Shown in pieces: positions 42,101 through 52,600 of a stretch of 63,038 nucleotides of DNA. This DNA is from Oscillospiraceae bacterium. Its GTDB lineage: Bacteria; Bacillota; Clostridia; Oscillospirales; Oscillospiraceae. Each line of letters opens with the position of its first letter. Position 1 is the stretch's first letter. The notes beneath the pieces were generated by a model, which saw only the letters and a list, made by a program, of their open reading frames with translations, made no database searches and had not been told where the DNA came from. Where the stretch lies: positions 1 through 63,038 of the forward strand of contig WRBE01000006.1 in NCBI GenBank assembly GCA_009779845.1. The letters are read 5' to 3'. The position numbers and the translations under genes are program-made.

Positions 42101-45100
42101 GGGCATTACACTCCCACACTACGAAACGCTGGAGATTAATGGGAACTCCTTTGAGACCAAACTGCTCGAACCGACCATTATTCCAGACACGGCCACAGAG
42201 CAACGGGTTCGGTGGACAACCAGCGATGACACCATCGTCCGAGTTGACCAAAGCGGACACATCACCGCCGTACGCCCCGGCACTGCCACCATCACGGCGA
42301 CCACGGTGGACGGCGGCTTCACGGCACAGACGGTTGTCACCGTTACATCCCGTGTCACCCATGTGCTGGTAGACCAGACGCGGGTGTATCTCACCATTTT
42401 CGGCGACCAAATCGACTCTGTACAACTGATTTACACGGTATTGCCAGAACACGCAACGGACAGAGTGGTGTTGTTCTCCGGCTTTGACCCGGCTGTCATT
42501 TCCGTGTCTCCCACAGGATATGTTGTTGCCAGAGACCGTGGCGAAACTGATATCACCATCCGGGCACGAGATAATGGAATATATGCCGAGACACGAGTCA
42601 CCGTCATCGTCCGGGTGGTGGGGCTGGAGTTATCTAGTGAACACATTGCACTCACCCCCGCCAACACAGCAGTCAAAGAAACGTATCCGCTTCACGCCAG
42701 AATCGACCCGCCGAACGCCACGAATCAGACTGTCCGCTGGACATCCAGCAACGAGGCGGTCGCAAGAGTGGACGCAAACGGACTTGTTACCGCCGTCCGG
42801 CCCGGCAACGCAACCATCACGGCGACACTGGAGGGCATCACCGCCAGCGCAACCGTGACGGTAGAGCCGGAGATTGTGGTCAAGTATGGCTTCGCACCGG
42901 CGTTTGTGAATGGGACTGTGATGCCCAACGGCTTCTATGGCATGATACTGGATGACGGTGTTGCCATGATGCCCTTGCGGGTGTTGATGGACGCATTGGC
43001 GGGCCAGTCGCAATACTCGTGTGATAGTCGCAGCGGCACGGCGCGGATTTACATGGACGATGGGCTTGTCGTCAATTTTAGTGCCGGTCGTCCAAGTATG
43101 TATGTGCGGCAAGGCACAAACCCGGAGGCACGGCTCATCCCACTCAATCGTTCGCCCCGGCTGATTGGTGGGCGCATGTATGTCCCCTTGCGGGACGTGA
43201 TGGAGGGGCTGGGCTGGAGCGTACATTGGTGCGGAGAGTTTGACGGCGCTCGGGGTGCGAGGTATGCGCTACTCACGAGGGTCGGGCTGAATGATGCCGA
43301 AGCGGCAGAGAAGATTATACATGCCAGACATCAGGACAACCTCAATATTGTACCACTGGAAGGTGTGCGTATCGACCCGCCCATTGGCGGTTCGTTCCGC
43401 TCCGATGGGTCATTCTTGCTACCGGAGGGCGAGACCCGCACCCTCCGGGGCGTTGTGTTGCCCGATGTTCCGAATGTAGAGAGCCGATGGCTGGAATGGA
43501 CATCCAGCAACCAGGAGATCATTAGCGTGAACCCGCGTACCGGTGAGCTTACAGGGCATCAGCCCGGTACGGCGACGATTACGGTACGAAACGGCCGTGG
43601 GCACATCTCACCCTACGAGTACAGGCACACGGCCAGCATCACCGTGCGCTCTCCCTCCACGATTGTGGTCATGCCGGGGTTTGAGCGGGGGCTTGTCAAT
43701 AACCGGGTGGTGGATTATACTGATAACAACCCCACGGCTATGTTGCGAGACGGCAATACTTTCATCGCAGTCAGGGCGATTGCCGAGGCCCTGCCGGACG
43801 CAGTGGTAGAGTGGGACAACGACAACCGGCGGGTGACCATTCAGTATGGTGACAAAAGCGTAAGCTTCACCATAGGCAACCAGACATACACCCTCTCCAC
43901 AGGTGTTAGAATAGGCACCCAAACACTCCCACGGCTGGAAACCGGCACCTTGCCCGCCGCGCCGTTTATGCAGTATGGCCGGACGTTTGTACCTATCCGC
44001 AATCTGCTTGAGGCGTTGGGGTTCCATGTGGACTTTATCAGCCGCTTCAACAACATCCAAGGCGAGACCTACATTGTCGCCAGCGAACAGCACCTATGCT
44101 ACTGGAACCGGAGATGGGCGGTTGAGCGAGCGAAATCCCCGGAGAATTGGAACTTAGTCAACGCCACACACGTCACATTAAATCATAGGCAGTGGACGTT
44201 TAATCGGAATCATTTCGGTCTAAGGGAAAGCCTGTGGGCCAGAAACCAACCCCACAACATCCTACCCAACCGACTGCCGCCATACGAGCCCAACGCCGCC
44301 AGCCGCATTGTGTCGTGGGCCAACGACAATCAGTCCGCCGCACAAATGGGAGCATCCGGTATCCGGCATGTGAATTTCACCGTGCAGGGCTACGGCAGGT
44401 CACGGTTCACAGCCACTTCCGTATACCCCAACGTGGCACCTGTAACGGTTGATATCATCGTACTCCGTGCACCGACAAATTTACAACATAACAACTCATT
44501 CACCCATAATTCTGTGCGGTTGACGTGGGGCGCATCGAGTGCTGGTGTTCAGCGGTATTATATCTACAATCACAACACCAATCAACGTGTCGCCACAACC
44601 ACCGCAACGAGCCATACAATATCGGGCCTTAGCCCGAACACGCCGCAAGCGTTTCGTGTATACGCCGCAACAGACACTGGAACGTCACTGGCAAGCTGGC
44701 CGGTATGGTTCACCACACGGCTTGCGCCGCCAAGTTTACGCGTGACTGGACAGGAGCGGAACTCGATTTCTCTGGCGTGGAACGCGGTGTCAGGTGCATG
44801 GGGATATCGTGTTGAGCGGCTGCAAGGCAACTCTTGGGTCTATGTGGCTACGGTAACAGGGACAACCCGCACAGTGACCGGGCTTGCAGAGAATACATCC
44901 CACCAGTTCCGAGCACGAGCACAGTTCGCGCAGAACCCAGACTGGGCACGAGATTCTGTCTGGAGTGCCACAGTAACAGGCAGAACCACAGCTCCAGCTC
45001 CGCCGCCGGGTGGCGGTGGGGGCGGTAGCGGAGCACCGGGGCCGGGGACAGGCGGCCCGGGCGGCGGTGCAAATGTCATCACGTGGCCGGTTCCGGGATT

Positions 45101-46658
45101 CACTCGTGTCACATCTCTATTTGGCCCACGTCCACGGCCCGGTGGGTTTGGCTCAGCCAACCATCAAGGTATCGACATTGCAGGGGGTGGTATATATGGG
45201 GTGCGTGTCGTTGCAATGGCCAGAGGGACTGTGGTTCGTACTACATGGAGCAACATCGGATATGGCAACCAAGTTATCATTGACCATGGGAACGGGTATT
45301 TCACACAATATGCACATTTGGCCAGCATTAGTGTGCGATACCGGCAAGAAGTGCCCATGGGCTGGACCATCGGAAGGGTTGGCAGTACTGGCGCCAGCAC
45401 AGGGGCACATTTGCACTTCGCGTTGCGCCGCGGCACGGCAAACGGTTTCTCGCAGAATAATGTGTTGAGTTTGCGGAGTGCCAATACCCGCGGCGGCACC
45501 ATTAGAAACGCTACTTATCTGTTCGGTATAACCTCATCGCCTCACCACTTCACACATATCAATACCAACGCCGCCGCAAGCATGGGCTTTCGGCCTGCCA
45601 TCGTACTAGTGACGGGGGTGACGATTACTTCTGGTGGCCTAACACTACCTACAGGCAACTCTGTGGCATTAACCGCAACGGTAACACCCTCAAATGCAAC
45701 AAATACAAGGGTGACGTGGAGTTCTAATAATGAGGACGTTGTACGAGTAGACACCAACGGCAGAATTACAGGCCGCAGAGCAGGAACGGCAGTCGTTACC
45801 GTAACAACCGAGTGCGGCAATAGAACGGCACGCGTTACTGTTATAGTTCCTCGCCGAAACGAACCCATGAGCCATCAATTGTTCTACATGGCAAACTTTG
45901 CATATGCTGAGTGGAGTGGTGATTTTGGTGACTTCCATGAAGAACCCTCCATCACTCCGCAAAATCTTCAAAATTTACCGGAACAACCTTCTTTCGAGCG
46001 AGAAAGTGCGATTGGCATTCTTGCAAACGGCTGGGAGTGGTATGCATCCAGAACAGGCAATTGGGGATTTTCCATGGATGTTTTCCGCAGACCGAACAGC
46101 GGCAGATATGATTATGTATTTGCATTCCGCGGAACAGCCTCCAGGATAGGGTGGGCGAACAACTTAGTACAGATAGGGTTAAATGGAGGAGGCCAAGCAG
46201 AAGAGGCAGTAAGGGAATTTATTTCTATAACCTCAAGAAATCATAACAACATAAATCGCATCTATTTCACAGGGCATTCCTTAGGCGGATATTTAACGCA
46301 ATATATGCAGGCTCGGGTGATAGATAGCCCGGGGTTAGATGGTCGCCATGGGGGCCGAGCAATTAGTTTTAGTTCACCGGGATTTTTTAACATTGCAAGC
46401 CTTTGTAGACTACATGCCGCCCGAGTTGAAGAAATATTAAGGCGAAATTTTAGATATGGTGTTTATCACGAAAGGCTAGAAAATTATCTGATTGTTACGC
46501 GATGGTTGGGACTGCAAGAAGACCCTGTTGCTCTGCTTGGCCGCCGAATAGGTAGAGATGTAAACAACCGTAGCGTGAATGCTTACGCACTGCGTGTGTG
46601 GCGCTACCACTATCTAAGCGAGTTTAAGCAAATTATTTTAGAGAGGGGTTTACCATGA
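39135..46658 (+). CDS. Giant secreted multidomain protein: Cu-amine-oxidase-N-like, Big2, Fn3, M23 endopeptidase and lipase-like domains
   Basis: 2507 residues from ATG 39135 (AAGGAG 8 nt before). Signal peptide 1-30 ending TAFA. Order: Cu-amine-oxidase-N-like fold (about 94-232), acidic decapeptide repeats (260-339), a second such fold (350-490), eight Big2 Ig-like domains (545-1245), a third fold (1246-1366), another Big2 (1400-1505), a fourth fold (1510-1650), two Fn3 domains (1780-1950), a Gly/Pro linker, an M23 peptidase with NHQGIDI and GAHLHF zinc ligands (1985-2108), a tenth Big2 (2157-2240) and a lipase-3-like domain with FAFRGTA and GHSLGG near 2380. No SLH or sortase signal is seen. 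Its stop overlaps the next gene (ATGA). Predicted to act at the cell wall; substrates unknown. Confidence 0.9.
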   Translation: MLKLKASRMISFILAILMLVGGVPPTAFAFEDSDFTDNYYDALPVYMPELEFIPPAYELEHDDLVEFPDISFDTPELEEDMVEEEEAAELPPSHIVVIRADSAKAFVNTDVVPMSAPAMLKGAHIFVPVESIFPLLTGEMPSLHVHFHDGVLTVAFHDRQAVLEVDSWVMQTWIDGQAQPNINLENTLATPPMQWIDDIIYVSFETIAEALGFYTSPVFLPESGRFLVAALSELSRPDAQTRAMAALAHLPLADTGAETEDIPDVEPDEEGVPEIESDEDDIPEAEPDEEDVPEVEPDEEDVPEAGPDEEDAPEGDPNEEDVPETEYEIEDTPETDSDYDALVAPHVGILPFDLTNRAIIVQEGSDRAIRIEINNHDFITIETILPTLVQDGSTFLPVAALANLLGDGVTTITGPNYVDITMGAQRVRMTANSEYVELWYNGVQQPSQTLANILGPDRPANPVRTINGHLYAPARALMYALTGFIPNGGGFDVVHFTRGPGPIGDPLPESQTLITTTPISRGDADRLKEIITNLFTSAIPSTLVVMPETATLTIDRTNPDVALQFPTQQMTATVGPAGVNATSQRVLWESLDPGIATVDANGIVTPVSTGTARIRATTVVNQLQAVRYIVVRERAHTVTLNTPPTLYVQGAISETFSFTPTIQPTNAINQILFWSSSNTNVATVDQDGRVTAINAGTTTIRALIDDSHGLVFGEQTVTVAARATDIVLSRSTLTLHMRGTVGETEHLLATVIPTTAVNAGNIVWTSTNPAVATVDASGNVTATGTGTATIRATIPGTGIFPDVVAECVVTVHNLATGITLNESHITLLIEGDQFDTQTLLATIIPADAINRDVTWEVDDPNIAMVDQAGRVDAMNPSETIVRVQIDGTDLYAECIVYVRTIPTGLTLDGSSWTLVTNNDARRSVTLNVTADDPGVSGVFEWSSDDPSVATVDANGTVTAVGVGMTFIRVTLVGTNHFAVARIRVVEEVTGITLPHYETLEINGNSFETKLLEPTIIPDTATEQRVRWTTSDDTIVRVDQSGHITAVRPGTATITATTVDGGFTAQTVVTVTSRVTHVLVDQTRVYLTIFGDQIDSVQLIYTVLPEHATDRVVLFSGFDPAVISVSPTGYVVARDRGETDITIRARDNGIYAETRVTVIVRVVGLELSSEHIALTPANTAVKETYPLHARIDPPNATNQTVRWTSSNEAVARVDANGLVTAVRPGNATITATLEGITASATVTVEPEIVVKYGFAPAFVNGTVMPNGFYGMILDDGVAMMPLRVLMDALAGQSQYSCDSRSGTARIYMDDGLVVNFSAGRPSMYVRQGTNPEARLIPLNRSPRLIGGRMYVPLRDVMEGLGWSVHWCGEFDGARGARYALLTRVGLNDAEAAEKIIHARHQDNLNIVPLEGVRIDPPIGGSFRSDGSFLLPEGETRTLRGVVLPDVPNVESRWLEWTSSNQEIISVNPRTGELTGHQPGTATITVRNGRGHISPYEYRHTASITVRSPSTIVVMPGFERGLVNNRVVDYTDNNPTAMLRDGNTFIAVRAIAEALPDAVVEWDNDNRRVTIQYGDKSVSFTIGNQTYTLSTGVRIGTQTLPRLETGTLPAAPFMQYGRTFVPIRNLLEALGFHVDFISRFNNIQGETYIVASEQHLCYWNRRWAVERAKSPENWNLVNATHVTLNHRQWTFNRNHFGLRESLWARNQPHNILPNRLPPYEPNAASRIVSWANDNQSAAQMGASGIRHVNFTVQGYGRSRFTATSVYPNVAPVTVDIIVLRAPTNLQHNNSFTHNSVRLTWGASSAGVQRYYIYNHNTNQRVATTTATSHTISGLSPNTPQAFRVYAATDTGTSLASWPVWFTTRLAPPSLRVTGQERNSISLAWNAVSGAWGYRVERLQGNSWVYVATVTGTTRTVTGLAENTSHQFRARAQFAQNPDWARDSVWSATVTGRTTAPAPPPGGGGGGSGAPGPGTGGPGGGANVITWPVPGFTRVTSLFGPRPRPGGFGSANHQGIDIAGGGIYGVRVVAMARGTVVRTTWSNIGYGNQVIIDHGNGYFTQYAHLASISVRYRQEVPMGWTIGRVGSTGASTGAHLHFALRRGTANGFSQNNVLSLRSANTRGGTIRNATYLFGITSSPHHFTHINTNAAASMGFRPAIVLVTGVTITSGGLTLPTGNSVALTATVTPSNATNTRVTWSSNNEDVVRVDTNGRITGRRAGTAVVTVTTECGNRTARVTVIVPRRNEPMSHQLFYMANFAYAEWSGDFGDFHEEPSITPQNLQNLPEQPSFERESAIGILANGWEWYASRTGNWGFSMDVFRRPNSGRYDYVFAFRGTASRIGWANNLVQIGLNGGGQAEEAVREFISITSRNHNNINRIYFTGHSLGGYLTQYMQARVIDSPGLDGRHGGRAISFSSPGFFNIASLCRLHAARVEEILRRNFRYGVYHERLENYLIVTRWLGLQEDPVALLGRRIGRDVNNRSVNAYALRVWRYHYLSEFKQIILERGLP
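39912..40151 (+). repeat. Eight 30-bp tandem repeats encoding acidic decapeptides
   Basis: In-frame units of the type EDVPEVEPDE, degenerating at the last two copies. Likely an extended, highly charged spacer that may bind Ca2+ or keep domains apart. Confidence 0.9.
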
Positions 46659-47089
46659 AGACACTAGGTAGAGTGAAACGGAAAAAGACAAGGAACGAAA
46701 AAATTATAGCATGGATCATTTTGCTCTTGCTCATCGCAGTATTCATTAGTCGTGTGACAAATAGACAAGTGGCATTGGATGATATAAGGTGGAACACCAG
46801 ACCAGTGGAAATAGAAATAATCTTTGACGAGCAAGAGCCAATACTTATCCCAAACAGGGAACGAACTGTTGCACTGAGAGGGCGATTAAACTCTGTGTTT
46901 TCGCGCAATCGAGAGATGTTACGTGAAAGACCACAAGAAGGGGATTTTAAAGTAAGTTTCACATATGAAATTAGAGTTTGGTATGCGCTATTCATTCCAC
47001 TGGTACAAGATTGGGGTGGGACTGCTACCTTCTATGCTGATCGTTCCTTGATGAATGAGGTCATGCAAATAATAAACGAGTATGGATAA
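46655..47089 (+). CDS. Single-pass membrane protein of unknown function
   Basis: 144 residues. Very basic N-terminus (KTLGRVKRKKTRNEK), one membrane helix (about 17-35), then an extracytoplasmic beta-rich domain. The ATG overlaps the giant gene stop, so it is coupled to it. Not recognised; could be a chaperone or immunity-type partner of the M23/lipase protein, by position only. Confidence 0.65.
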   Translation: MKTLGRVKRKKTRNEKIIAWIILLLLIAVFISRVTNRQVALDDIRWNTRPVEIEIIFDEQEPILIPNRERTVALRGRLNSVFSRNREMLRERPQEGDFKVSFTYEIRVWYALFIPLVQDWGGTATFYADRSLMNEVMQIINEYG

Positions 47090-47152
47090 AAGCTCTCTAG
47101 CGAGTGTAAGCAGATTATCTTAGAGAATTTAGAAAAGAAAGGAAGGCTTAAC

Positions 47153-47755
47153 ATGAAAATTATCGAGAAACTCAAAGAAATGAACCGTAGAAATTTGATT
47201 TTACTGCTACTGGCCGTTGTCTTGCTTGTTGCAACACCGATTGTGCTTGCAATTCTAAACGAGCCACAAGAAGTAGTTGTCGTGAGCATTGGGAACCAAG
47301 AAATCACGGAAAGCGAATGGGATATCATGTGGGAGCTTCGCGCAGACGCTGAGGATATAGAGTTACGCATGGGTATGTTCATGTATGCTGAGATGATGAG
47401 TATGCTACTCTTTCAATGGGCCGAAGAACAAGGAATTGCACCCACAGATGCCGAAACACGCACATTTATTGACGAATATGCACGCGCCGCAGTTTCTAAC
47501 CAACAATTTGAGGTAATGGGCATTTCGGAGGACGAATATTGGAATGGGATGGGCTTTCGGAGTGCCCAAAATCTGCTTGTTGCAGATCGGATTATGGAAT
47601 ACTTAAACGAGAACGACCCGACAACAACGCATTCGATGGAGCAATATCAAAATTTCATGGAACTCGGCAATGAATTGTTGCAAGAATGGAAACTAGAGAA
47701 TCCGGACTTAGCAATCGAATTTAATTTGCATGAAGCCGCCGAAATCTTGGGGTGA
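47153..47755 (+). CDS. Membrane-anchored SurA-N-like protein
   Basis: 200 residues. N-terminal membrane helix (about 15-35), then an all-helical acidic domain starting VVVVSIGNQEITESEWDI, which resembles the N-terminal chaperone part of SurA/PrsA-type foldases but has no PPIase domain. AAAGGAAGG site. Possibly helps export or fold the large surface proteins next to it; inference. Confidence 0.6.
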   Translation: MKIIEKLKEMNRRNLILLLLAVVLLVATPIVLAILNEPQEVVVVSIGNQEITESEWDIMWELRADAEDIELRMGMFMYAEMMSMLLFQWAEEQGIAPTDAETRTFIDEYARAAVSNQQFEVMGISEDEYWNGMGFRSAQNLLVADRIMEYLNENDPTTTHSMEQYQNFMELGNELLQEWKLENPDLAIEFNLHEAAEILG

Positions 47756-47823
47756 TAGAGGTGCGGTGATCTACCGCCAAGACAGATGCAATAACAACAT
47801 AGACCACCCGAAAGGAGTCCCTT

Positions 47824-49602
47824 ATGAAACGCAAAATCACCCTATTCATCCTCGCCCTAATCCTCACGCTAACCACGCTCACCCCCACCGCCTACGCCCA
47901 ACGGCAAGACTTCGCCGACCTACCTGCCGACCATTGGGTGCGGCCGTTTCTGCAAACCTTGGAGCGCATCGAGCTAAAAGCGTTCCACGGTGTCCGGCAA
48001 AGTGACGGCACGTACCACTTCCAGCCCAACCGCAACATAACCCGCGCGGAATTCTCCGCCATCGTGGTGCGTGCGTTCGACCTGTACGATGCAGATGCCC
48101 CGAACCCCTTCAATGACGTAACCGATAGTGCATGGTACGCGCCCTATGTCGCATCGGCGGCAGCAGCCGGTGTGGTGCAGGGTGTCAACTCTGCGGGCAC
48201 ATTGTTCGCGCCGGGTGACGACCTGACCCGCCAGCAAGCGTTTGTCATGTTCGCCCGCATTTGCATGAGTTTTCCGTTCTTCCCCATGCCAGAAATAGAT
48301 GCGGAAGAAGCACTGGCCCGGTTCCGGGATGCGGAAGAACTCGCATCATGGGCGTTCGAGGAAACCGCATTTTTGGCGTACCACCGCCTGACCACAGGTG
48401 TTGCATACGGCATGGACGCAGACGGAAACAGCATCGTGTACCTACACCCCCAACGCAACATCCGCCGTTCAGAGGTCGCCACCCTGCTCTCCCGTGTAGC
48501 AGACAGGATACGGGTGGAGGAAATCATGAGCCGCCCACCGAACATCCCGCCCAGTGAACCCCAACCGGAGTTCCCAGAGGTGACGCTGGAAGCGTTAGGG
48601 GAACTGATCCGCCGAGCGGCAGGGTATTTGGAGATGCAAAACAACATCACCACGGCTACCTTCCGGGAACTGCGGGATAACCACCGCCGTGCCGTGATTG
48701 TGTATGAGGCAGACCGCCACTGGCAAAGCGTGACCAACCAGACATACTATGAGCTGGCACAGGCGATTCGGGACTTGGTATTCTTGGACAAAGATGCCCT
48801 GTGGGAAGCGTATCTCTATGCGGCTCAGTTTGACCACAATGTTTTTTATCAGTTCACCCCTGACAGCTTCAATGCAATGCGGGGTGCTAGAACCCACGCA
48901 CGGAATATCTACAACCAAACATCCATCACACAGGCGGATATAGATGGGGCACTGGCGGCGTTACAAAATGCGGTGGACAACCTTGTCCGTGTGGATAAAA
49001 CGGCACTTGCCGCCGCCCTGTATGATTCCACACCGGATAGTCTGCGGTGGTTTCTGTACAGTCAGGAAAGCTTCGATGTGTTCCAGAGAGCCAGAAGTGC
49101 CGCCAGCCTTGTATATGTCCGCATGATGCCACAAGCCGAAATCAATGCGGCGACAGAAGCACTCATAGCGGCGTGGAATGGGCTGGAACAACTACCCAAG
49201 GAAGAGTTTCTGCTCCGCATTATCCGCAACGGCGAGGTCTCGGAACGGCTGGAAGATAGATGGACTGCGGAGAGTTTTGCAACCTTCATGCCTGCGCTGA
49301 ACGCCGCAAGGTCTGTGTTAGAAAACGGCGGGACGTTTGACGACCACTACGCCGCCGCCGTTGCCTTGGCAGATGCGATTCAGGCCCTTGTGGTCACGTA
49401 TCGGCTCCAGCTTCCGGTGTATCTGCGACATGCAAGGTTGTATGTGGACGATGCACGATACACACAGGCCAGCCGCACCGCACTACAGGCTGCGGTTGAC
49501 CAAGCGCAAGCGGCATTGGATGATGCGGATTCGTCTATGGATTATCTGCGTGACGTGCGGGATGGGTTGCGGCAGGCGATTCTTGGGCTGGAGAGGGCTT
49601 GA
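47824..49602 (+). CDS. SLH-domain surface protein with FIVAR-like helical repeats
   Basis: 592 residues. Signal peptide 1-25 (ending TAYA), three SLH motifs (about 28-235: FADLPADHWVRPFLQTLERI, NPFNDVTDSAWYAPYVASAA, and a third), then three to four helical FIVAR-like units in the C-terminal two thirds (DIDGALAALQNAVDNLVRVDKTAL and TQASRTALQAAVDQAQAALDD). N-terminal SLH domains would attach it to wall polymer, leaving the helical region exposed. AAAGGAG site; hairpin terminator after the stop. Confidence 0.85.
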   Translation: MKRKITLFILALILTLTTLTPTAYAQRQDFADLPADHWVRPFLQTLERIELKAFHGVRQSDGTYHFQPNRNITRAEFSAIVVRAFDLYDADAPNPFNDVTDSAWYAPYVASAAAAGVVQGVNSAGTLFAPGDDLTRQQAFVMFARICMSFPFFPMPEIDAEEALARFRDAEELASWAFEETAFLAYHRLTTGVAYGMDADGNSIVYLHPQRNIRRSEVATLLSRVADRIRVEEIMSRPPNIPPSEPQPEFPEVTLEALGELIRRAAGYLEMQNNITTATFRELRDNHRRAVIVYEADRHWQSVTNQTYYELAQAIRDLVFLDKDALWEAYLYAAQFDHNVFYQFTPDSFNAMRGARTHARNIYNQTSITQADIDGALAALQNAVDNLVRVDKTALAAALYDSTPDSLRWFLYSQESFDVFQRARSAASLVYVRMMPQAEINAATEALIAAWNGLEQLPKEEFLLRIIRNGEVSERLEDRWTAESFATFMPALNAARSVLENGGTFDDHYAAAVALADAIQALVVTYRLQLPVYLRHARLYVDDARYTQASRTALQAAVDQAQAALDDADSSMDYLRDVRDGLRQAILGLERA

Positions 49603-49635
49603 GTAGCTTCGCTGCCCAAAAATGGCTAAAACACC

Positions 49636-49667
49636 CCAAGGCCCGGTGCGTATGCACCGGGCCTTGG
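49636..49667. terminator. Bidirectional terminator between two SLH genes
   Basis: CCAAGGCCCGGTGC / GCACCGGGCCTTGG, loop GTAT; 14-bp perfect stem between convergent genes. Nearly the same stem as at 215-246. Confidence 0.8.
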
Positions 49668-49685
49668 AGTTGTATGCCGATGAAC

Positions 49686-52600
49686 CTAAGACGCTGATTG
49701 TGGTCGTATAATATACTTCCAATCAATCGCTCCGTCCTCATCTCTGGTCAGATAGTGGTCGTTCGCCGCGCCCAGTACTGAGGCGAAGAACCAGTTGCCC
49801 ACCGCTACGTCTGGGAAGGTCGCAGCACGATATTCGTTCTCTAGCACTGCGCCTAAGCGTGTGCGCTCGTCGTTGTGGTCAATCCGCTCTAAAATACGGT
49901 TCACTGCCGTTGCTACCTCGGCGCGGAAGATGTTGGCGCCGGGGCGGAAGTCGCCCCGTGCGTCACCAATCATCCAGCCTTGGCGGAACGCATTGTACAC
50001 GTAGACAGGTGCCCAGCTGCTGATGGTGCCGGCATCCGGGAAGTCCATCGTCGGGCCGACTGCCGTCTCTCTGTACTCAACATCTAATGTACGCACCAGC
50101 ATTGCAGCCAGTTGCTCACGAGTGATGAGTGCGTTCGGGGCAAATCTGCCGCCGCCTATACCCTGTACTAAACCTTCTTGGTAAGCCCATGCTACATAGT
50201 GGTAGAACCAGTTGTTCGGGCCTACGTCACTAAACTCATCGAAGCTATCCATGCCTTCCGGCAATTCGTAGTCGTCGGAGTGTACACTTGAGTCAAACTC
50301 GTCTATCATCGTACGGGCCAGTATCGCCGCTACTTGCGCACGGGTGATGTTGGCCGTCGGGTCGAAGTGGAGAACGCCATCTCTGCGCACCCCGAACATG
50401 TACGCCGGGTGGAATTCACGCTCTGCCTCCACCGGTGGATCATCGGTGGGCCGGGCCGTTACGGTAAAGGTGACAGCAAACGTCTGCGGCTCTATATTCG
50501 CACCCGACACCATGACCGTAGCCGTGTATGTCCCTGCATTTAACCCGGAAGCTGGCCTTACAATAAAGTGCTCAGTATCACCTTGTGCGATATTTGAGAT
50601 AGTGAGTCTATGACCGAACGGGCTCCCCCGATAAGAATATAGATTAAAGCTATCTGCATGTTCGCCTACTAATGAAACAGTGAGCGGGCCGGTGGGCAAG
50701 TAGCGGCTCGTGTTTTGTATATACGCATGGCGAGCCAGTGCTCCCCAATCAACGGTATAACCAATCGCCCGCTGTGGGAAAGTGTGAGTTCCGGTAGGGA
50801 ATAACTCTATTTCTTCTACCACAAAGGGCGCCACCGCTGTTACGGTACCGTTGAACCAAACCCAGTCATTACCCCCAATAGGGGTAGTTTGTCCCCAAGA
50901 ATATGTAACAGAACTTTGACGTACATCAAAATTAGTCCATGTAATATTCCCATCCCTATATGTGCCATTACCGCTTATGTCGTGTGGCGCAATTGAATTT
51001 CCACTTGCGTCACGCACAATGTTGGGAACGACAAGAGGATTTGTCCACGCCGTGGGTTTTTGAATAACTTGTTGGTCGTCAAGGGTCAAACTCCTCAAAT
51101 TAGATAGCCCGGAAAGTGGTGTAGGATTGCTGATGTGATTATTATCTAAGAACAAAGTCCTCAAATCAGTAAGCCCGGAAAGTGGTGTAAGAGCACTGAT
51201 GTGATTATTCCGCAAATCCAAGTACCATAAATTAGATAGCCCGGAAAGTGGTGTAAGAGCACTGATGTGATTATTCGACAAATCCAAGTACCGTAAATTA
51301 GCGAGCCCGGAAAGCGGTATGAGATCGCTAATTTGGTTATCCCATAAAAACAATTCTTGCAAATTAGTAAGTCCTGAAAGTGGTGTAAGATTGCTGATTC
51401 GATTACCCCCCAAATCTAACCACCGCAGATTAATGAGCCCGGAAAACGGTGTAAAGTCACGGATTTCCCATTGCGGGCGATCCCGGGCCGTCCCTAAAGC
51501 TAAAGTGTGCAAATTAACAAGTCCGGAAAGTGGAGAGAGGTCACTGATTTGAGGATTGCTCCACAAGAGTAGCACCTGCAAATTAGTAAGCTCGGAAAGC
51601 GGGAAAATATCGCTAAAGTGGTTCCAAGTTAGCCCCAACCATTGTAAGTTTGCAAGGTATTGCATCCCTTGCAAACTCATAATATCGGAATGTGCGGCAT
51701 CAATATGCGATATCATGTCTAAGTCCACTTGCCGCACAACACTATCGATAGTCCTACCGCCGCCTAACACATCTGCTATAACCTGTGCCAGTGCCAAATC
51801 CGGGAAGATATCTCTTATCCTTCCAAGTTGCGGCGTTTGCGGAACCGGCGTAACGGTAACGCTTATATTAAATGATTCGGATATTCCGGTTTCGCTTGAC
51901 ACCGTGACAATTGCTCTATGCGTTCCCGCTGCAATGCCCGGCATTGGCGCTATGGAAAAACTCGATCTTGCACCGGAGTTCAGGCTTGCTATCGAGGGAT
52001 TGCTTACTCTAAAACTATCCGGATTTTCGCCGGACAAAGCGACAGTAAGCGATCCGGTCGGCAAATTGCCCGTGTTCCTTACCTGTACCCAATGAGGACG
52101 ATGATTGTCGAAATTAAGCATTGTCGTGCCGAAATTGTGATTTGTATGAGGATGGAGCGCAATGCTGGAAGTATCTGTTTCCACCACTACAAAACGCACC
52201 GTAGACGTTCCAAATTGATAATCTCCAGTCACGGTAATTGTCGCCTCATACGTGCCGGGGGCAAGCCCTGTACGTGGTCTTACCCAAATCCCATTTCGGT
52301 GGTTTATACCCCCTCCCGAGTGCCATATAGAGGAGGGTTCAAGATTAAAAGCATCTGGATTTTGGCCTTCCAATGTTACAGAAAGATGCCCCGCTCGTCC
52401 ATATCTATCCATATTTTTTCCAAACCAATGCTGAATGGGATATCCAACAACTGCTGTTCCAAAATCATGTTCAGCTGGGGATATGACCACGCCTGTGGAA
52501 GGGGTAGATTCTCTCACTTCAAAACGCATATCTAAAAATTGTGTAGGGATATTTCCACCGGACACGCTAAGTGTTGCCGTATATGTCCCTATGTCAAGAA

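Noticed and set aside
51060-51680. CRISPR-like regular repeats
   Set aside because: The 66-bp periodicity is coding leucine-rich repeats in frame with the subtilase, without unique spacers of constant size.
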